From Ypsolopha sequella (lineage: Eukaryota; Arthropoda; Insecta; Lepidoptera; Ypsolophidae), in contig OW203992.1 in NCBI GenBank assembly GCA_934047225.1, positions 11,521,501-11,585,500 on the forward strand: a stretch of 64,000 bases of DNA. Direction: 5' to 3'. Every line of letters begins with the position of its first letter. The stretch's first letter is position 1. This document shows, one piece after another, positions 54,033 to 64,000 of this stretch. The notes under the pieces are model-generated. The model worked only from the letters and a program-made list of their open reading frames with translations, was not told the origin of the DNA and did no database searches. The position numbers and the translations under genes were made by a program.

Positions 54033-55448
54033 CGCATGACGACGACTCTTAAGAAAACTCATTGCGACCTGTTTTAAAATATAGTCCCGGATAAAAGTGA
54101 CTAGATAAGTAATACGAGGACAATGGAAATGTTGGAAGGTGACTCTCGGATCATTAATTTTAATTCGTACCCCGTGACGACGACCGTGCCGGTGTCCTAA
54201 TGAATCATTGCCGATAGACGGAGAGCCTCCCATCCCGGTCTTCTTTTTCTTCGGGACTTAGCATAATGTGAAAAAATGTCGCTCGGCCTCGCTGCATACT
54301 AATTACTTGTTGTGCCGCCTCTTTTTAAGTAATGCTCAGAAGTTACCAACTGGAACTCGGAACAAGATTAACAACTTTTGCTCTCGATGGAGACCGATCA
54401 CTTACCGCCTAATTTTTTTATAAGCTTTCAAAACCCCCTAATCTTTACACTTTAAAATCCAAGCGCGTACACGCCTAACTTTTTAAAAAACGCAATTCGA
54501 ATAAGTAGCATCACTCTTTCTGCGACTGGACGAAGGTGCCTGCTTGTTATTCTGAATCTTAAGGTATTTTAATGGAATCTCATTCTTATTCCGGAGAGGG
54601 AAGTCACAAAGGATGGACATTGTGAATTTCCAGCGCACCATCAATCGTTCGTTGCTGAATCAAAAATAGGTTTTCCTTAAAGAGTTTACATGGAGAGTGA
54701 TGCAGGATTGTATTAGAGTATTGTTTAGGAAGGGAGTGCGAATCGTCCCGGTGGGTGTGCTGTACGTGTGAACGTGGTGTCACCCGCCCCTCCCTTGCCC
54801 CGCATAGCCCAAGGCGAGGAAACTTGTATTTTTTAAACTTTTGCCTTCCCGTAAGGAAAGTTACAATTGTATTCCCCCTTTGCCCCCTTCAATATGTGAC
54901 CTGCTTATTTATTGGAAGGCGTCGGCGGAGTTCTCAGACAATATGTCGCGAGCTATCCTAGCAGACGCACAGAGAGAACCACTTAAACAAAACGGAGTTT
55001 TCTAAGAAAAAACTATTTGATTTATCTATGTACAACTTTAAGAGTAGAAGGACTGGAAGGAGTGGAAGGCGATCTTGAACTAATATTGTAGCTACCGGAC
55101 CCTGCACCGACAGGTTCCAATCACATGCGGGTATCAAATATCGAGAATATTTGTTTGTATTAAATGATAATAGATACTACCTACATATATATACTTTCAG
55201 AAACTACATATGAATATCAATCGATATGTATGATGGTTGCCTTTTGATTTTTATTTTCGATACAGTCCACGCCGACATGATTAGTTTTTGATTAATAATT
55301 ATTCTAAGAAAAGTATCAGGCTAACCAATATAATAGGTATAGCCTAAATCCATTTACCGAAAATTTTGTTTTAATTTTGTTCTTCCCTTCAAAATAGCGA
55401 TGAATGTACAAAAAATATACTATATTACTATAATTATATATTTTTATA
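54033..55448. other. Unique DNA with GC-rich islands
   Basis: Islands at 54,100-54,240 (TACCCCGTGACGACGACC, GATAGACGGAGAGCCTCC) and 54,740-54,960 (GTCACCCGCCCCTCCC, AGGCGTCGGCGGAGTTC). Open frames are short and unassigned. Confidence 0.4.
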
Positions 55449-55830
55449 ATGATCTATTTTACAACAGGCGGTAGACCTGATGCCGGGCTCGACTGTGGAG
55501 GTACCACCATCTTACTTGGAGACCCCCTCGAAGTAATTCGAGGGAGAGTAAGAGGACAGCTCACAGGCAAAAAACCAGGAGACTCACCATGCCTGGGACC
55601 GATGGATGGCGGTATATCCATACCTAATAGCCGGGCCTTATATGGAACAGACTGGTGACGGGCAGCGGCGTCACTGGTGCGAAGGTTCCGGCACCGCGCT
55701 CACCAACCCGCCTGCCCAGCGTGTGTGAGTATGGGCAATTCTTCCAGGATGATCGCCGGGAGTGGCAAAGTCCTGGAAAGGTTTATGTCCAGCAGTGGAC
55801 GAACTAGGCTGATGGATGGATGGATATTTT
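55449..55830 (+). repeat. LINE 3' tail, CAGCAGTGGACGAAC type, longer copy
   Basis: ACAGGCGGTAGACCTGATGC, GACCCCCTCGAAGTAATTCG, GGAACAGACTGGTGACGGGC, AGCGTGTGTGAGTATGGGC and CAGCAGTGGACGAACTAGGC, then TGATGGATGGATGGAT. Extends 13,795-13,985 by about 170 bp at the 5' side. The 69- and 65-codon frames inside it are probably incidental. Confidence 0.65.
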
Positions 55831-56417
55831 TTAAGGTACAATCAAAAACCCTTACATCAAACGATCCAAGGTAACCAAAGTGTCTGTCTGTCCGCTGCAT
55901 ATCTAAAAACTATTGTGTCCATTTGCCTAAAATTTGGCGTATAATAGGTCCAAAACTATACCGGGTGTACTGGTAACATTTAACAATTCTCCGGAAATAA
56001 TATTTCTGCGGAAATGAAAAAATGTTTTCACGTTTCCTTAGTTAGACCTACTATAATTTTTGTATGGGCAGGTCTAATTTTTTTTTTCACTTGTCCAGGA
56101 TGACCAGTAGATTACGTGGTTTTATTTAAAGATACATGTCTATCAACACCCAGTACACTAATACTTCTCGAAAAAAAACTCCTATGAAGTACCTAATTCT
56201 TGCAGATTGCATTTTCTTGACGGAAATCAAACGTTTTGTGTCAAACAATATTGTTCATGATAAAAACAACCTAAAACTCATTGCAACGGATACTCAGAAA
56301 ATTTTGCGAAACTAAAAAAAATGTTTTGCGGTGTTTAGTTTTATTATTAAATCTTTTCAAAGAACTCTCATTTATACAAAGTTTCATGCGTCTAAAGCAA
56401 TTTTCGAAACACTTTTT
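55831..56417. other. Mixed DNA next to the mariner 3' end
   Basis: ACCGGGTGTACTGGTAACATT at 55,960 and ATCAACACCCAGTACACTAA at 56,143 may be inverted ends of a short element. The block at 56,345-56,417 probably continues the mariner C-terminal codons on the minus strand (CFENCFRRMKLCIN) beyond a stop. Confidence 0.4.
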
Positions 56418-57492
56418 CTAGTACGCCTCAGACACCTCTTCTACAGCCTTCTCGAACGCTGTTAGTGCATCTTCCGGCGATGAAAACTGTATCCCTTTAA
56501 GTTGATTTTTTATTTTAGGGAATAAAAAGAAGTCACACGGTACTAAATCAGGGCTGTAAGGAGGATGACCCAAAAGTTTAACGAGTGTGCTGAAAGGGAA
56601 GGGAAGTCCCTTGTTTTGAGTGCTGACGCGTTGTCATGGTGAAGCAGTAGCCAGTGGAGCCCTGTGTTCGGTCACTTGTTGCACACAGCAGTGAAAACTT
56701 CTGGCAAGTATTTGGTAGTTTACCATTCGGCATTGATAGTAGTATTAATTTGATTGCATAGTAAAATAAACAAAACTCCACTAAATTGAAAAAACTAGCG
56801 ATCAAAATCTTCCCTGCGCTTCTCGATCGCTTCGCTTTGGTAGGCGTTGTTTCAAACAGTCAAACTGTCGAATTTCTTTTCTGGATTGTATTGATACATT
56901 CAAAATTCATCACCTGTAATAATTTGTAAACACGCCGAGACGAGCTTAGCAATCGTGTCACTGCACCATTCCATGCGGGCCTGCTTCTAAGCAGCGCGAA
57001 ACAGCGCTGGATGCCGCACAACTGACCTCCTCACACGGAGGTGCTCATCTAGAATCCCATGAATGCTTCCCGATTTAATCTGCAATATGTGCTTCTGAAT
57101 CTCTTCATACATAATTCGTCTATTCTCTCCGCACAACTGAGCTCTTCACGCGAAGGTACTCATTTACAGTCTCGTGAATGCTTTCTGATCCAATCTGCAA
57201 TAGGTATGTGCTGAATCTCTCCATACGTAAATCGCCTATTCTCTTGAATTAAATTTTTCAGTGCTAACACGTTTCCTTCTGTAAAAGCTGTCAAAGGGCG
57301 ACCACTTCTTTCTTCATCCCTTAAAGTTAGTCGACTGCGCTTAAATTCGTTATACCAGCGGTACACGGATGTCTCAGAAAGGTTTTTATCCATATATGAT
57401 ATTTGAAGTATATTATACGATTCGTCCAGCTTTAGGCGATATTTGAAATCGTAAAAAAACAACAGGCGTAAATGTTCCCGATGCAGATACAT
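56418..57492 (-). pseudogene. Mariner transposase, decayed, nearly full length
   Basis: From M at 57,492. The N-terminal HTH part reads FYDFKYRLKLDESYNILQ, VYRWYNEFKRSR and LRDEERSGRPLTAFTE. An internal tandem duplication repeats the second HTH (LQIGSESIH and LQIKSGSIH) at about 57,016-57,129 and 57,130-57,243. The catalytic core pieces are DTIAKLVSACLQIITGDEF (D1), NPEKKFDSL, LLLHHDNASAH (D2) and HPPYSPDLVPCDFFLF (D3), ending EEVSEAY and TAG. Several stops and frameshifts lie between, so it is dead. Same mariner lineage as 30,322-30,722. Confidence 0.85.
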
Positions 57493-58360
57493 TTTGTAAT
57501 GAGACACGATAGTTCAATTTAACTCGTAAAAATTGTGTAGTGAAATTTTTAAGTTGGAACGTCCGTATTTTTATTTTTAAATAATTGTATTTTCAATACA
57601 AATTATAACTGGCCAGTGTCTCATACATGAAAACTTTTTTTCGCAAAACATATTGCGTGGCATGGTATATCATACTTACACTGCACCGACATTTCCACGC
57701 TGAACACGTATAAAATTAACAGTTCATCAATAAATCAATTGCTTTTAATCGGTAATAGGTACGTAAACGTAACGTATCGAAACCGAAAACGCATTCCGCA
57801 TTAACTTCCGCCTTTGTTTCTACTGAACGGTACGCAAAAATTTAAATACGAAATCCATTTTGTGTTCAAATGAGTTTTCGGAATAGGCAATTAGTTGTTA
57901 GCGCCCGGCCTCCCTCGTTCTCTTTCATTAGGCTATATAGTTTCCAAAATATCTTAGCCCTTCAGAAATATATCTTTCGGGCGCTTTTCCATTTTCTTCT
58001 TACAGTTCAGATGTGCGGGGGCGAGAGCAACTCAGTTGTTAAATTTTAGTAGTCTTTCGCGGCTTGGTTAGAGCCTACCGCTGACGGTCGACGCTCTTAT
58101 GACGCCCGTAATCCGTTGTACGGATTTTACATAGTACCTTTTTTCAGGAGGAAGAGTGTTTAAGCAATACTTTGACGAAATCTCTCCACCCCTTTTGTAG
58201 TATTTGGACACCTAAACATCATATACTTTCATATCATAAGCCATCTTGTCAATAATATCGCCTCGTTTTACGGCTTTTAGTTTATTTTAACATTTCTGAA
58301 ATTCTTCGATCATCCCATACACGGCTTACAGAAAATTTTCATGTACATATGTACACTATA
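57493..58360. other. Unique DNA with GC-richer part
   Basis: 57,895-58,130 has GTTAGCGCCCGGCCTCCCTC and ACCGCTGACGGTCGACGCTC. No product recognised. The mariner's outer end is not defined. Confidence 0.4.
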
Positions 58361-58384
58361 CAATATATATATATATATATATAT
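58361..58384 (+). repeat. TA microsatellite
   Basis: About ten or more TA units after ACACTATACA. Confidence 0.9.
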
Positions 58385-58466
58385 CTATACAAACACTAAA
58401 GTACTAAACACTTTGTGTCTGTTTATTGAATATTTTTGCGAAATTTTAAACGAATGAGTTATTATA

Positions 58467-58729
58467 AAACGTGTAACAGAAAGGTGTAACCATATTTGAA
58501 GAGCTTATTCAGTCAATGGTTTGGAACAACTTTTACTATGAAACAAATCCCGTATATCGAAAAAAAAATTACTCTCTTCATAGTAAAATGCAATGCCGCT
58601 CGGCCGAAAGGTATGGAAGGGCAGATTTTTTTCGAGATTTCAGGTTTGACCTCATAGTAAAAGTTGTTCTATTCCATTGACTGAATAAGCTCTTCAAATA
58701 TGGTTACACCTTTCTGTTACACGTTGTAT
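58467..58729. mobile_element. Fold-back MITE, GTGTAACAGAAAGGTGTAAC family, copy 2
   Basis: Ends AAAACGTGTAACAGAAAGG and CCTTTCTGTTACACGTTGT. Same arms and ATGCAATGCCGCTCGGCCGA centre as 24,783-25,050, so both belong to one family. Confidence 0.8.
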
Positions 58730-58759
58730 ATGTATAGGTATTACTATTGTATTGAGGCC

Positions 58760-58909
58760 AAAACTACAATTAATAGAATTTTCGCCTGTCTGTCTGTTCC
58801 GTTTTAACTGAATTTTTCTTTCTTTATTGTCATCGTAGGGACCCTGGTCAACATATGCTATAAGTGGTGATAGTAAAATAACGCGAGCGAAGCCGCGGGA
58901 AAAAGCTAG
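58760..58909 (+). mobile_element. Helitron-like 3' end
   Basis: Ends ACGCGAGCGAAGCCGCGGG, AAAAAG and CTAG (58,906-58,909), followed by T. A GC hairpin about ten bases before CTAG (the CTRR end) is the Helitron 3' signature and this version is common in Lepidoptera. Only a short remnant is present; the 5' limit is uncertain. Confidence 0.55.
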
Positions 58910-60046
58910 TTTCTAATATATCTCTTTTACAGTATATTCAAAAGATCATAACCACTGATAGGTACTGTTTATTACAAGGGCATAAAATAATTTAACACAT
59001 ATTTATCAATTTATTTTCAAGATTCTCTTTGCAAGGTGTTGTCAGAAGCAAAATTTAACTCCTTGTAAGGTTTACAAACAAAATTGTTTCGTAATCAAAT
59101 CGTAACTGCTTCCTTAAATTAGAAAACATCACTTGAAAGCGGAAAACTCGAAACGCAACTCCTTATAATGTGCAATTCCTTTCTTATTTCATAACACAAT
59201 CTTCTCGTTGCTTATCTAAGAACGAAGATATCTCGCCCTCGCGTTCAAGGAAAATCATCCAATATAAAGTCGGTTTAATTTGCGCTTTTCGCACTCAATG
59301 GGATGGAATAATTTCGGGCAATTTGGTTACCGCGGGCATAAATATGGCGGTCCGCGCTGTAATTGTATCGCGGGAAATTCGCGCCTCGTAACGACTGAAG
59401 GAGAAAACTTTGCCCGTTTTTGAGCAGCATTGCCCACCGAGACGGCTGCGGAAGCAGCGCGTGCCGTGAACGCCTTTTTCTTGGGCTACTAGTTTTATTA
59501 TTTTACTAATTAGTAAAACCGTTGTTTTGGTACGGTACATTCTTGAATTTTAGGTAGAACGCTTTTAAGCGAGTAAAACAATTGTTAAAAACAAAGTCTT
59601 GCGTTGACAAAACCTTTGCATTTACAAAGTGGTTAAAATGTTTTTATACTACACCTGCTCGGAAAGTACCTTCTTTCTTTGTTGAAATCGATGCAGAAAA
59701 TACGTCATTACTGTCATACAAATATGCGGGCGGTAAAAGTGTATGAAAATTCATTGTTAACGTGCTTGAGCGGGCAGAAAAAGTATATGCAAATCCATTG
59801 TTAACGTGCTGTTTTTTTTTTTAAATAACATAAAGAATGAGCAAGTGGCCAAGTTGCCAGTATTATTTTGCGAACTCGTACATAAAACTCGAAAAATGAT
59901 ACTGGCCACTTGCTTTTCCTGCACATAATAAAAAATAAGAAGGAAATAAAAAGTGACAATCGCACGCGAGTCAGTCTGTTTCTTTTATTGTATCTTAATT
60001 AAAAGTAAAATGATACTATTTCCTCACAGGTGTAGTATAAAGCACT
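58910..60046. other. Unique DNA with GC-rich island
   Basis: 59,240-59,480 is GC-rich (TTGGTTACCGCGGGCATAAA, AAATTCGCGCCTCGTAACG, CACCGAGACGGCTGCGG). The 73- and 81-codon overlapping frames there are not supported. AAGTGGCCAAGTTGCCAGTA at 59,842 and ATACTGGCCACTTGC at 59,899 form a loose hairpin. Confidence 0.4.
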
Positions 60047-60683
60047 ATGTATCACTCGGGAGAAAGTGCGATTCCCCTTTCTTCCCTCGGTGAACAATGT
60101 ACTATTAAATATAAAAGACACCGTCTTCAAAATAAAAAGGAAGAAGATATAACTTTGTGGCTTCTTTTTTGTCGCATAATCTTAAGAAGTCGGTGTCTGT
60201 CTGTTAGTTTTGTAAATCATCCGCCTAAATTAAGATGTTTTTTTTGTAATCGTCTCTTGATTACTATTAATGTTAACCATAGTTTAAGGAATATAAAGCC
60301 TAGTGAAAAAGGCTACATCGAAAATAAAGTTAAAAAAAATATTTTTTTATTAGATATAAGATAAAAAAATATTATGAACTCATTGCATTATTAATATCTA
60401 TAGTAAAATAAAAATGGCTATTATGTGTGAAGAATATGATAATGAACTTATTAAGAAAACTAGGCCTAAGAACTTACGAAACCTAACTTACCTACCTATT
60501 TATAAAAAACCTAACTGTAATAATATATATGATATAAGAACATGGGAGTACATGCTTCCTTTAATACTAAATGAAATACCTACCCATACATTAGATAGAC
60601 TAAAAAACTTAAATAATAATAAATATCGAAAAAGTGCCATAAAGCTTTATTTTCTTCAACATCAGCAGCCTGTGGCTGCGTGA
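60047..60683 (+). other. Two adjacent unassigned open frames
   Basis: Frame 60,047-60,364 (105 codons, starts MYHSGESAIPLSSLGEQCT) contains LRCFFCNRLL and a lysine-rich end (YIENKVKKNIFLLD). Frame 60,414-60,683 (89 codons, starts MAIMCEEYDNELIKKTRPK) contains TWEYMLPLILNEIPTHTLDR and KYRKSAIKLYFLQHQ. The second end loosely recalls C-terminal tails of LINE polyproteins. Both are AT-rich and have no domain I can name. They could be one broken mobile-element gene, or chance. No function is proposed. Confidence 0.3.
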
Positions 60684-61283
60684 TGTTATATAACATAATA
60701 TAAGTTAGAATTAGTTTAGCATAAAGTTTGCGATTTCGCCATCCCGCGCATAAACCATGTGGTTTTAGTCGGATGACTTTAAATTCTTAAAAATGTAAGT
60801 ATATTTAACTATGAAAAAATTAACTAAAAAAAACGCTAACTTCTTATGTTTAAAGTCGGTTAAAAAGAGCAGGTACAGGCTGTGTCTATTACTATATTCC
60901 CTATAGACACGCCCGCGGGTTTAAAACGTGAATAAGGTCGCATAGTGCTCGTTTCTGAAACTAAAATGGTCGATGAATTAATTATTTTAACTAAATACTT
61001 GGTAAAATATTCTCGATAGTACAAAATCCGATTATTGACCTTCGTGTTTTTAGAGCTTTCGCTTGCTGAATGAAATAATACTTTACTTTACGGCCGGTAT
61101 AATTATCAACTATGATTATTATCCGAGAGAAATATTATGTAACCTTAAGGCTCTTGAAGTTCATGGCTCGGCCAACACTCTCAGAATGTGTGATGAGGCC
61201 TGCTCTAGTAGTTATTTAACTATGAGCACTGGTCCATTTATGCATATACATCTCTTTCACGTCTTCCACGTCCAGCAATCTCT
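60684..61283. other. Unique DNA, no gene seen
   Basis: TTCGCCATCCCGCGCATAAA at 60,735 and unique AT-rich sequence. The frame at 61,063-61,293 is not supported. Confidence 0.4.
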
Positions 61284-61701
61284 AAAAATATAAATGTTAA
61301 TAAAGTAGTTTATGCTACTAAGGGGAAAAGGAATAAATACGAGGACGATTTAAAACACGAGCGTAGCGAGTTTTTTAAACGTAACCGAGTAATTTATTGC
61401 TCTTACGCCCGTGTACCATACTACGTTTTTCAATGCATAGTGTGAGGAAATAAAACAAATATAATCTTGTGAACTTTAAATTATGATTTGCTCAAAAGGA
61501 CTGTATCCAGAGCCGTTAAACAGTGGAAAAAAAAAGTATAACATTTATGGTACACAGGAAAGGCTGCAGGTTAGCCAACCATTGTAAATAAATTAAAAAT
61601 AATAATAATAATAAAGCCCTAGGGCAAAATAATCGACTTTCTGTTCGGTTTTGATGCATAAAAAGTGGGCCTTGCATTGAAAAAATATAAATGTTAATAA
61701 A
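61284..61701 (+). mobile_element. SINE-like retroposon, family A, copy 4, with target duplication
   Basis: Element 61,305-61,680 (376 bp) is flanked by a perfect 21-bp direct repeat (61,284-61,304 and 61,681-61,701; it starts AAAAATATAAATG and ends TTAATAAA). Long variable-length duplications of this kind are made by target-primed reverse transcription, so the family moves as a retroposon. It starts GTAGTTTATGCTACTAAGGG and ends GGGCCTTGCATTGA. The TTACGAGCAC segment is missing here. No tRNA A/B boxes. Confidence 0.85.
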
Positions 61702-61740
61702 TATATTATATCTTGCTTTTATAAGCTTTATTTATTTATT

Positions 61741-62232
61741 TTTTATTTATTAGCATTAAAACAATAAAAAAAATATTATTCGATACATTTCGACCCTCGA
61801 CAAGGGGCCGTCATCAGTCGAATGCAAAAACATAATAATGACAGATAAGTTAGTGATATTAATAAAAAAGTAAAAGTGACACTCGTTAACAATTTTAGTA
61901 AAGTATTTGAAAAAAAAAAAAGTTTCTCTACAGATGGTGTTAATTACTTTCAATAATATGTAAACCACCATCATCCATCATCAACGTATTCTACACAAGA
62001 AGAGCCATAATTATATAATATCCAAAGTAATCAACACCATCTGTAGAGAAACTTTTTTTTTTTTCATATACTTTACTAAAATTGTTAACGAGTGTCACTT
62101 TTACTTTTTTATTAACATCACTAACTTATCTGTCATTATTATGTTTTTGCATTCGACTGATGACGTCGGGGTTGGGGATACCGAGGGTCGAAATATATGA
62201 ATAATATTTTTTTATTGTAATAAATAAAAAAG
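61741..62232. mobile_element. Large fold-back element
   Basis: Arms of about 200 bp: TTTATTAGCATTAAAACAAT, ATTTCGACCCTCGACAAGG, GTCATCAGTCGAATGCAAAA, GTGACACTCGTTAACAATTT and CTCTACAGATGGTGTTAATT pair with inverses on the right. The centre of about 70 bp contains ACCATCATCCATCATCAACG. The right terminus has GACGTCGGGGTTGGGGATACC in place of the left GGCCG part. Non-coding. Confidence 0.8.
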
Positions 62233-62250
62233 GAATAAAATATAAATAGG

Positions 62251-62665
62251 TTTTAAGAGTCGGAGTTCCGAGATTGGGCAAAACAGGGTTCGAGGTTATG
62301 GCTTTTTAAGATAGTAAAATATTAATTTCTGAACAAAATAAATACCACTTGTTACCTTACAAAATGAATTACAGGTTCATTAAAAAAAATCTTGGCACTA
62401 ATGTATAGTAACTTCAGAAAAAAAAACAGTATTTTCAAGTTCAGGTTACACCCGTTGCGCTGCAATGCTATTAAAGAGATTTTGTTGAAATTCCTGTTTT
62501 TTTTCTGAAGTTACTATACATTATTGTCAAGATTTTTTTTTAATGAACCTGCACTTCATCTTGTAAGGTAACAAGTGGTATTTATTTTGTTCAGAAATTT
62601 GAATTTTTACCGTCTTAAAAAGCCATAACCCTGAACCCCGAATCTCGGAACACCGACCCTTAAGG
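62251..62665. mobile_element. Large fold-back element, adjacent
   Basis: TTTTAAGAGTCGGAGTTCCG, CAAAATAAATACCACTTGTT, TTCATTAAAAAAAATCTTGG and AATGTATAGTAACTTCAG pair with inverses ending CCGACCCTTAAGG. The centre (about 62,440-62,500) holds GGTTACACCCGTTGCGCTGC. Lies 18 bp from the preceding fold-back. Confidence 0.8.
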
Positions 62666-63433
62666 AGTGCATCGGCCTATAGTGATATCTTAATGCTTCT
62701 TGGACGAGGCCTTTGGTCTATGGATTGCAGTAACCGTGGTATTTGGCCTTAATCTGCATTACAAGGCCGAGATCCACACTATATGTATACTTGAAATATA
62801 CCTGTGCAGTGCAAGGTAAGGCCTTTGACTTCACTCTAATATAAGGTATTTGCTCAATATTTTCGTAGGAAGTAAAGATTGTCTAAATTGGCACTTTATT
62901 TCATAAGAAGTTATATTCACATCAAAAGGAGACGTGAATCGCATATCCTTTACGTTGAAAAGCATAAAAGGGCAACTCTGCCGATCCTTGTCACAAAGGG
63001 CGGAAACCTTTCCATAAAGCATGTCCCTGGACTTCAAAGCTGTCTTAGATTACTTTCTGCGAAACAGCCACTTGTGTTGAACACAAAAGTAATTATGAGT
63101 ACGCAACGCTCCTTTGCTTAACATAATAGAATAACGAATGTCATTTTCTTTCATTCTGACCCTTCCGCGGTTCATGCTAGGAATGCAAAATTCACGAAAT
63201 TAGAGCGAATAAACCTGAGCTGCAGGGGCGTACTCAGTGTGCTAGTTTACTTCAAGGGGCGCTCTTAAGAAAAACTCTTTTTATACCTTAAATACCATTA
63301 TTTTTTAAGTGAAAACCGTTCAGCGGTCTTTGGTAGGGAAAAATCTTACGGGTTCGCGTCACCGGCTTCGTCACAATCACCGTTAACCGTTGACAGTAAA
63401 GTTTTCCCATGTTTGCCTGTTTTTTTTACAATA
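62666..63433. other. Unique DNA, no supported gene
   Basis: The overlapping frames at 62,831-63,121 run on both strands with no family. The block TCTTACGGGTTCGCGTCACC at 63,345 matches the repeat near 45,210. Confidence 0.4.
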
Positions 63434-63828
63434 TTTTTCAATGCAAGTGCTCGTAAAGGCCCACTTTTCATGCATCAAAACCGAACAGAAAGTCGATTAT
63501 TTTGCCCTAGGGCTTTATTATTATTATTTTTTTTATTTATTTACGAGAAGTTGGCTAACCTGCAATCTTTCCTGTATACCATAAATGTTATACTTTTTTT
63601 TTCACTCTTAACGTCTCTGGAGACAGTCCTTTTGAGCCAATCATAATTTAAAGTTCACAAGATTATATTTGTTTTATTTCCTCACACTATGCATGGAAAA
63701 ACGTGGAATGATACACGGGCGTAAGAGCAATAAATTATTCGGTTACTTTAGAAACACTCGCTTCGCTCGTGTTTTAAATCTTCTTCGTAATTTATTCCTT
63801 TTCGCCCTTGTAGCATAAACTACTATTA
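63434..63828 (-). mobile_element. SINE-like retroposon, family A, copy 5 (inverted)
   Basis: Minus-strand copy: starts at 63,828 (TAGTAGTTTATGCTACAAGG), has GATTTAAAACACGAGCG and the body, and ends TGCATTGAAAAAT at 63,434. Complete, with more substitutions than copy 4. The two overlapping plus frames (63,390-63,646) are shadows. Confidence 0.75.
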
Positions 63829-64000
63829 TGGGAATGGGTTATAGTTAAACATATTAACCGTTTCATTTTTAAATTAATCAATTAGCCTTCAATAATTTCG
63901 ATTGAAAATGTTTAATGTAGCTCTCTCTTCCATTGATGAAATGTATGAAAATGTTTATGATTATTCTAATCGTAGGAGGGGGGGGATAGAACACACTAGC
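63829..64000. other. Window end, no gene seen
   Basis: Unique AT-rich sequence, ending GGAGGGGGGGGATAG. Confidence 0.4.

Noticed and set aside
55449..55874. Protein-coding gene in the GC-rich open frames
   Set aside because: The sequence matches the dispersed LINE tail at 13,795-13,985 and ends in a GATG repeat.

Overview
The window looks like repeat-rich, AT-rich insect nuclear DNA, most likely from a moth or butterfly (Lepidoptera). The main clues are repeat families known from lepidopteran genomes. These are GGTTCCGTACC-type repeats ending in GCACTTGGCCGG; LINE tails reading AGGCCTATGT.CAGCAGTGGACG followed by GATG repeats; tRNA-like SINEs with a GGTTCAA box and a GAGGAAACCTGCATG motif; CTAG-ending Helitron-like ends; and many short fold-back elements. 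No bacterial operon, rRNA gene, CRISPR array or intact tRNA gene was seen. I found no convincing host protein-coding exon, so the window is probably intergenic DNA or the inside of a very large intron.

Layout. Positions 1-30,000 are unique AT-rich DNA with dispersed repeats, about a dozen MITE or fold-back elements, a TTAA-flanked MITE family and SINE/LINE remnants. At 30,322-30,722 lies the broken 5' end of a mariner transposase. It is followed by the best-preserved coding element, a 2.66-kb Tc1/mariner-superfamily transposon (30,874-33,532). That element has about 0.5-kb terminal inverted repeats (TIRs), a TA target duplication and a nearly complete transposase whose catalytic triad has DD41D spacing (rosa-like). 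Positions 33,535-45,440 hold unique DNA, a LINE 3' end with the last ~110 codons of its reverse-transcriptase polyprotein, and SINEs. At 45,552-50,850 are two nearly identical ~2.2-kb transposons 78 bp apart, each with its own 8-bp target duplication. They encode a split THAP zinc finger on the minus strand, so I read them as P-superfamily elements. The second copy is interrupted by a MITE and by a 617-bp insert that carries a second, unrelated THAP-like fragment. Positions 50,851-64,000 hold more MITEs, a second decayed mariner (56,418-57,492), a diverged non-coding duplicate of 21,722-22,296, and two more copies of a retroposon family.

The elements do not form a pathway. The window records several transposition mechanisms: TA-, TTAA- and 8-bp-target DNA transposons, target-primed retroposition (one copy has a perfect 21-bp target duplication) and probable Helitron ends. 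Short, near-perfect inverted duplications recur and have altered several of the elements, including the rosa-like transposase, where one creates an in-frame stop codon.

All calls come from reading the sequence by eye. Family names rest on motif recognition, target-site duplications and terminal repeats; no database search was run.
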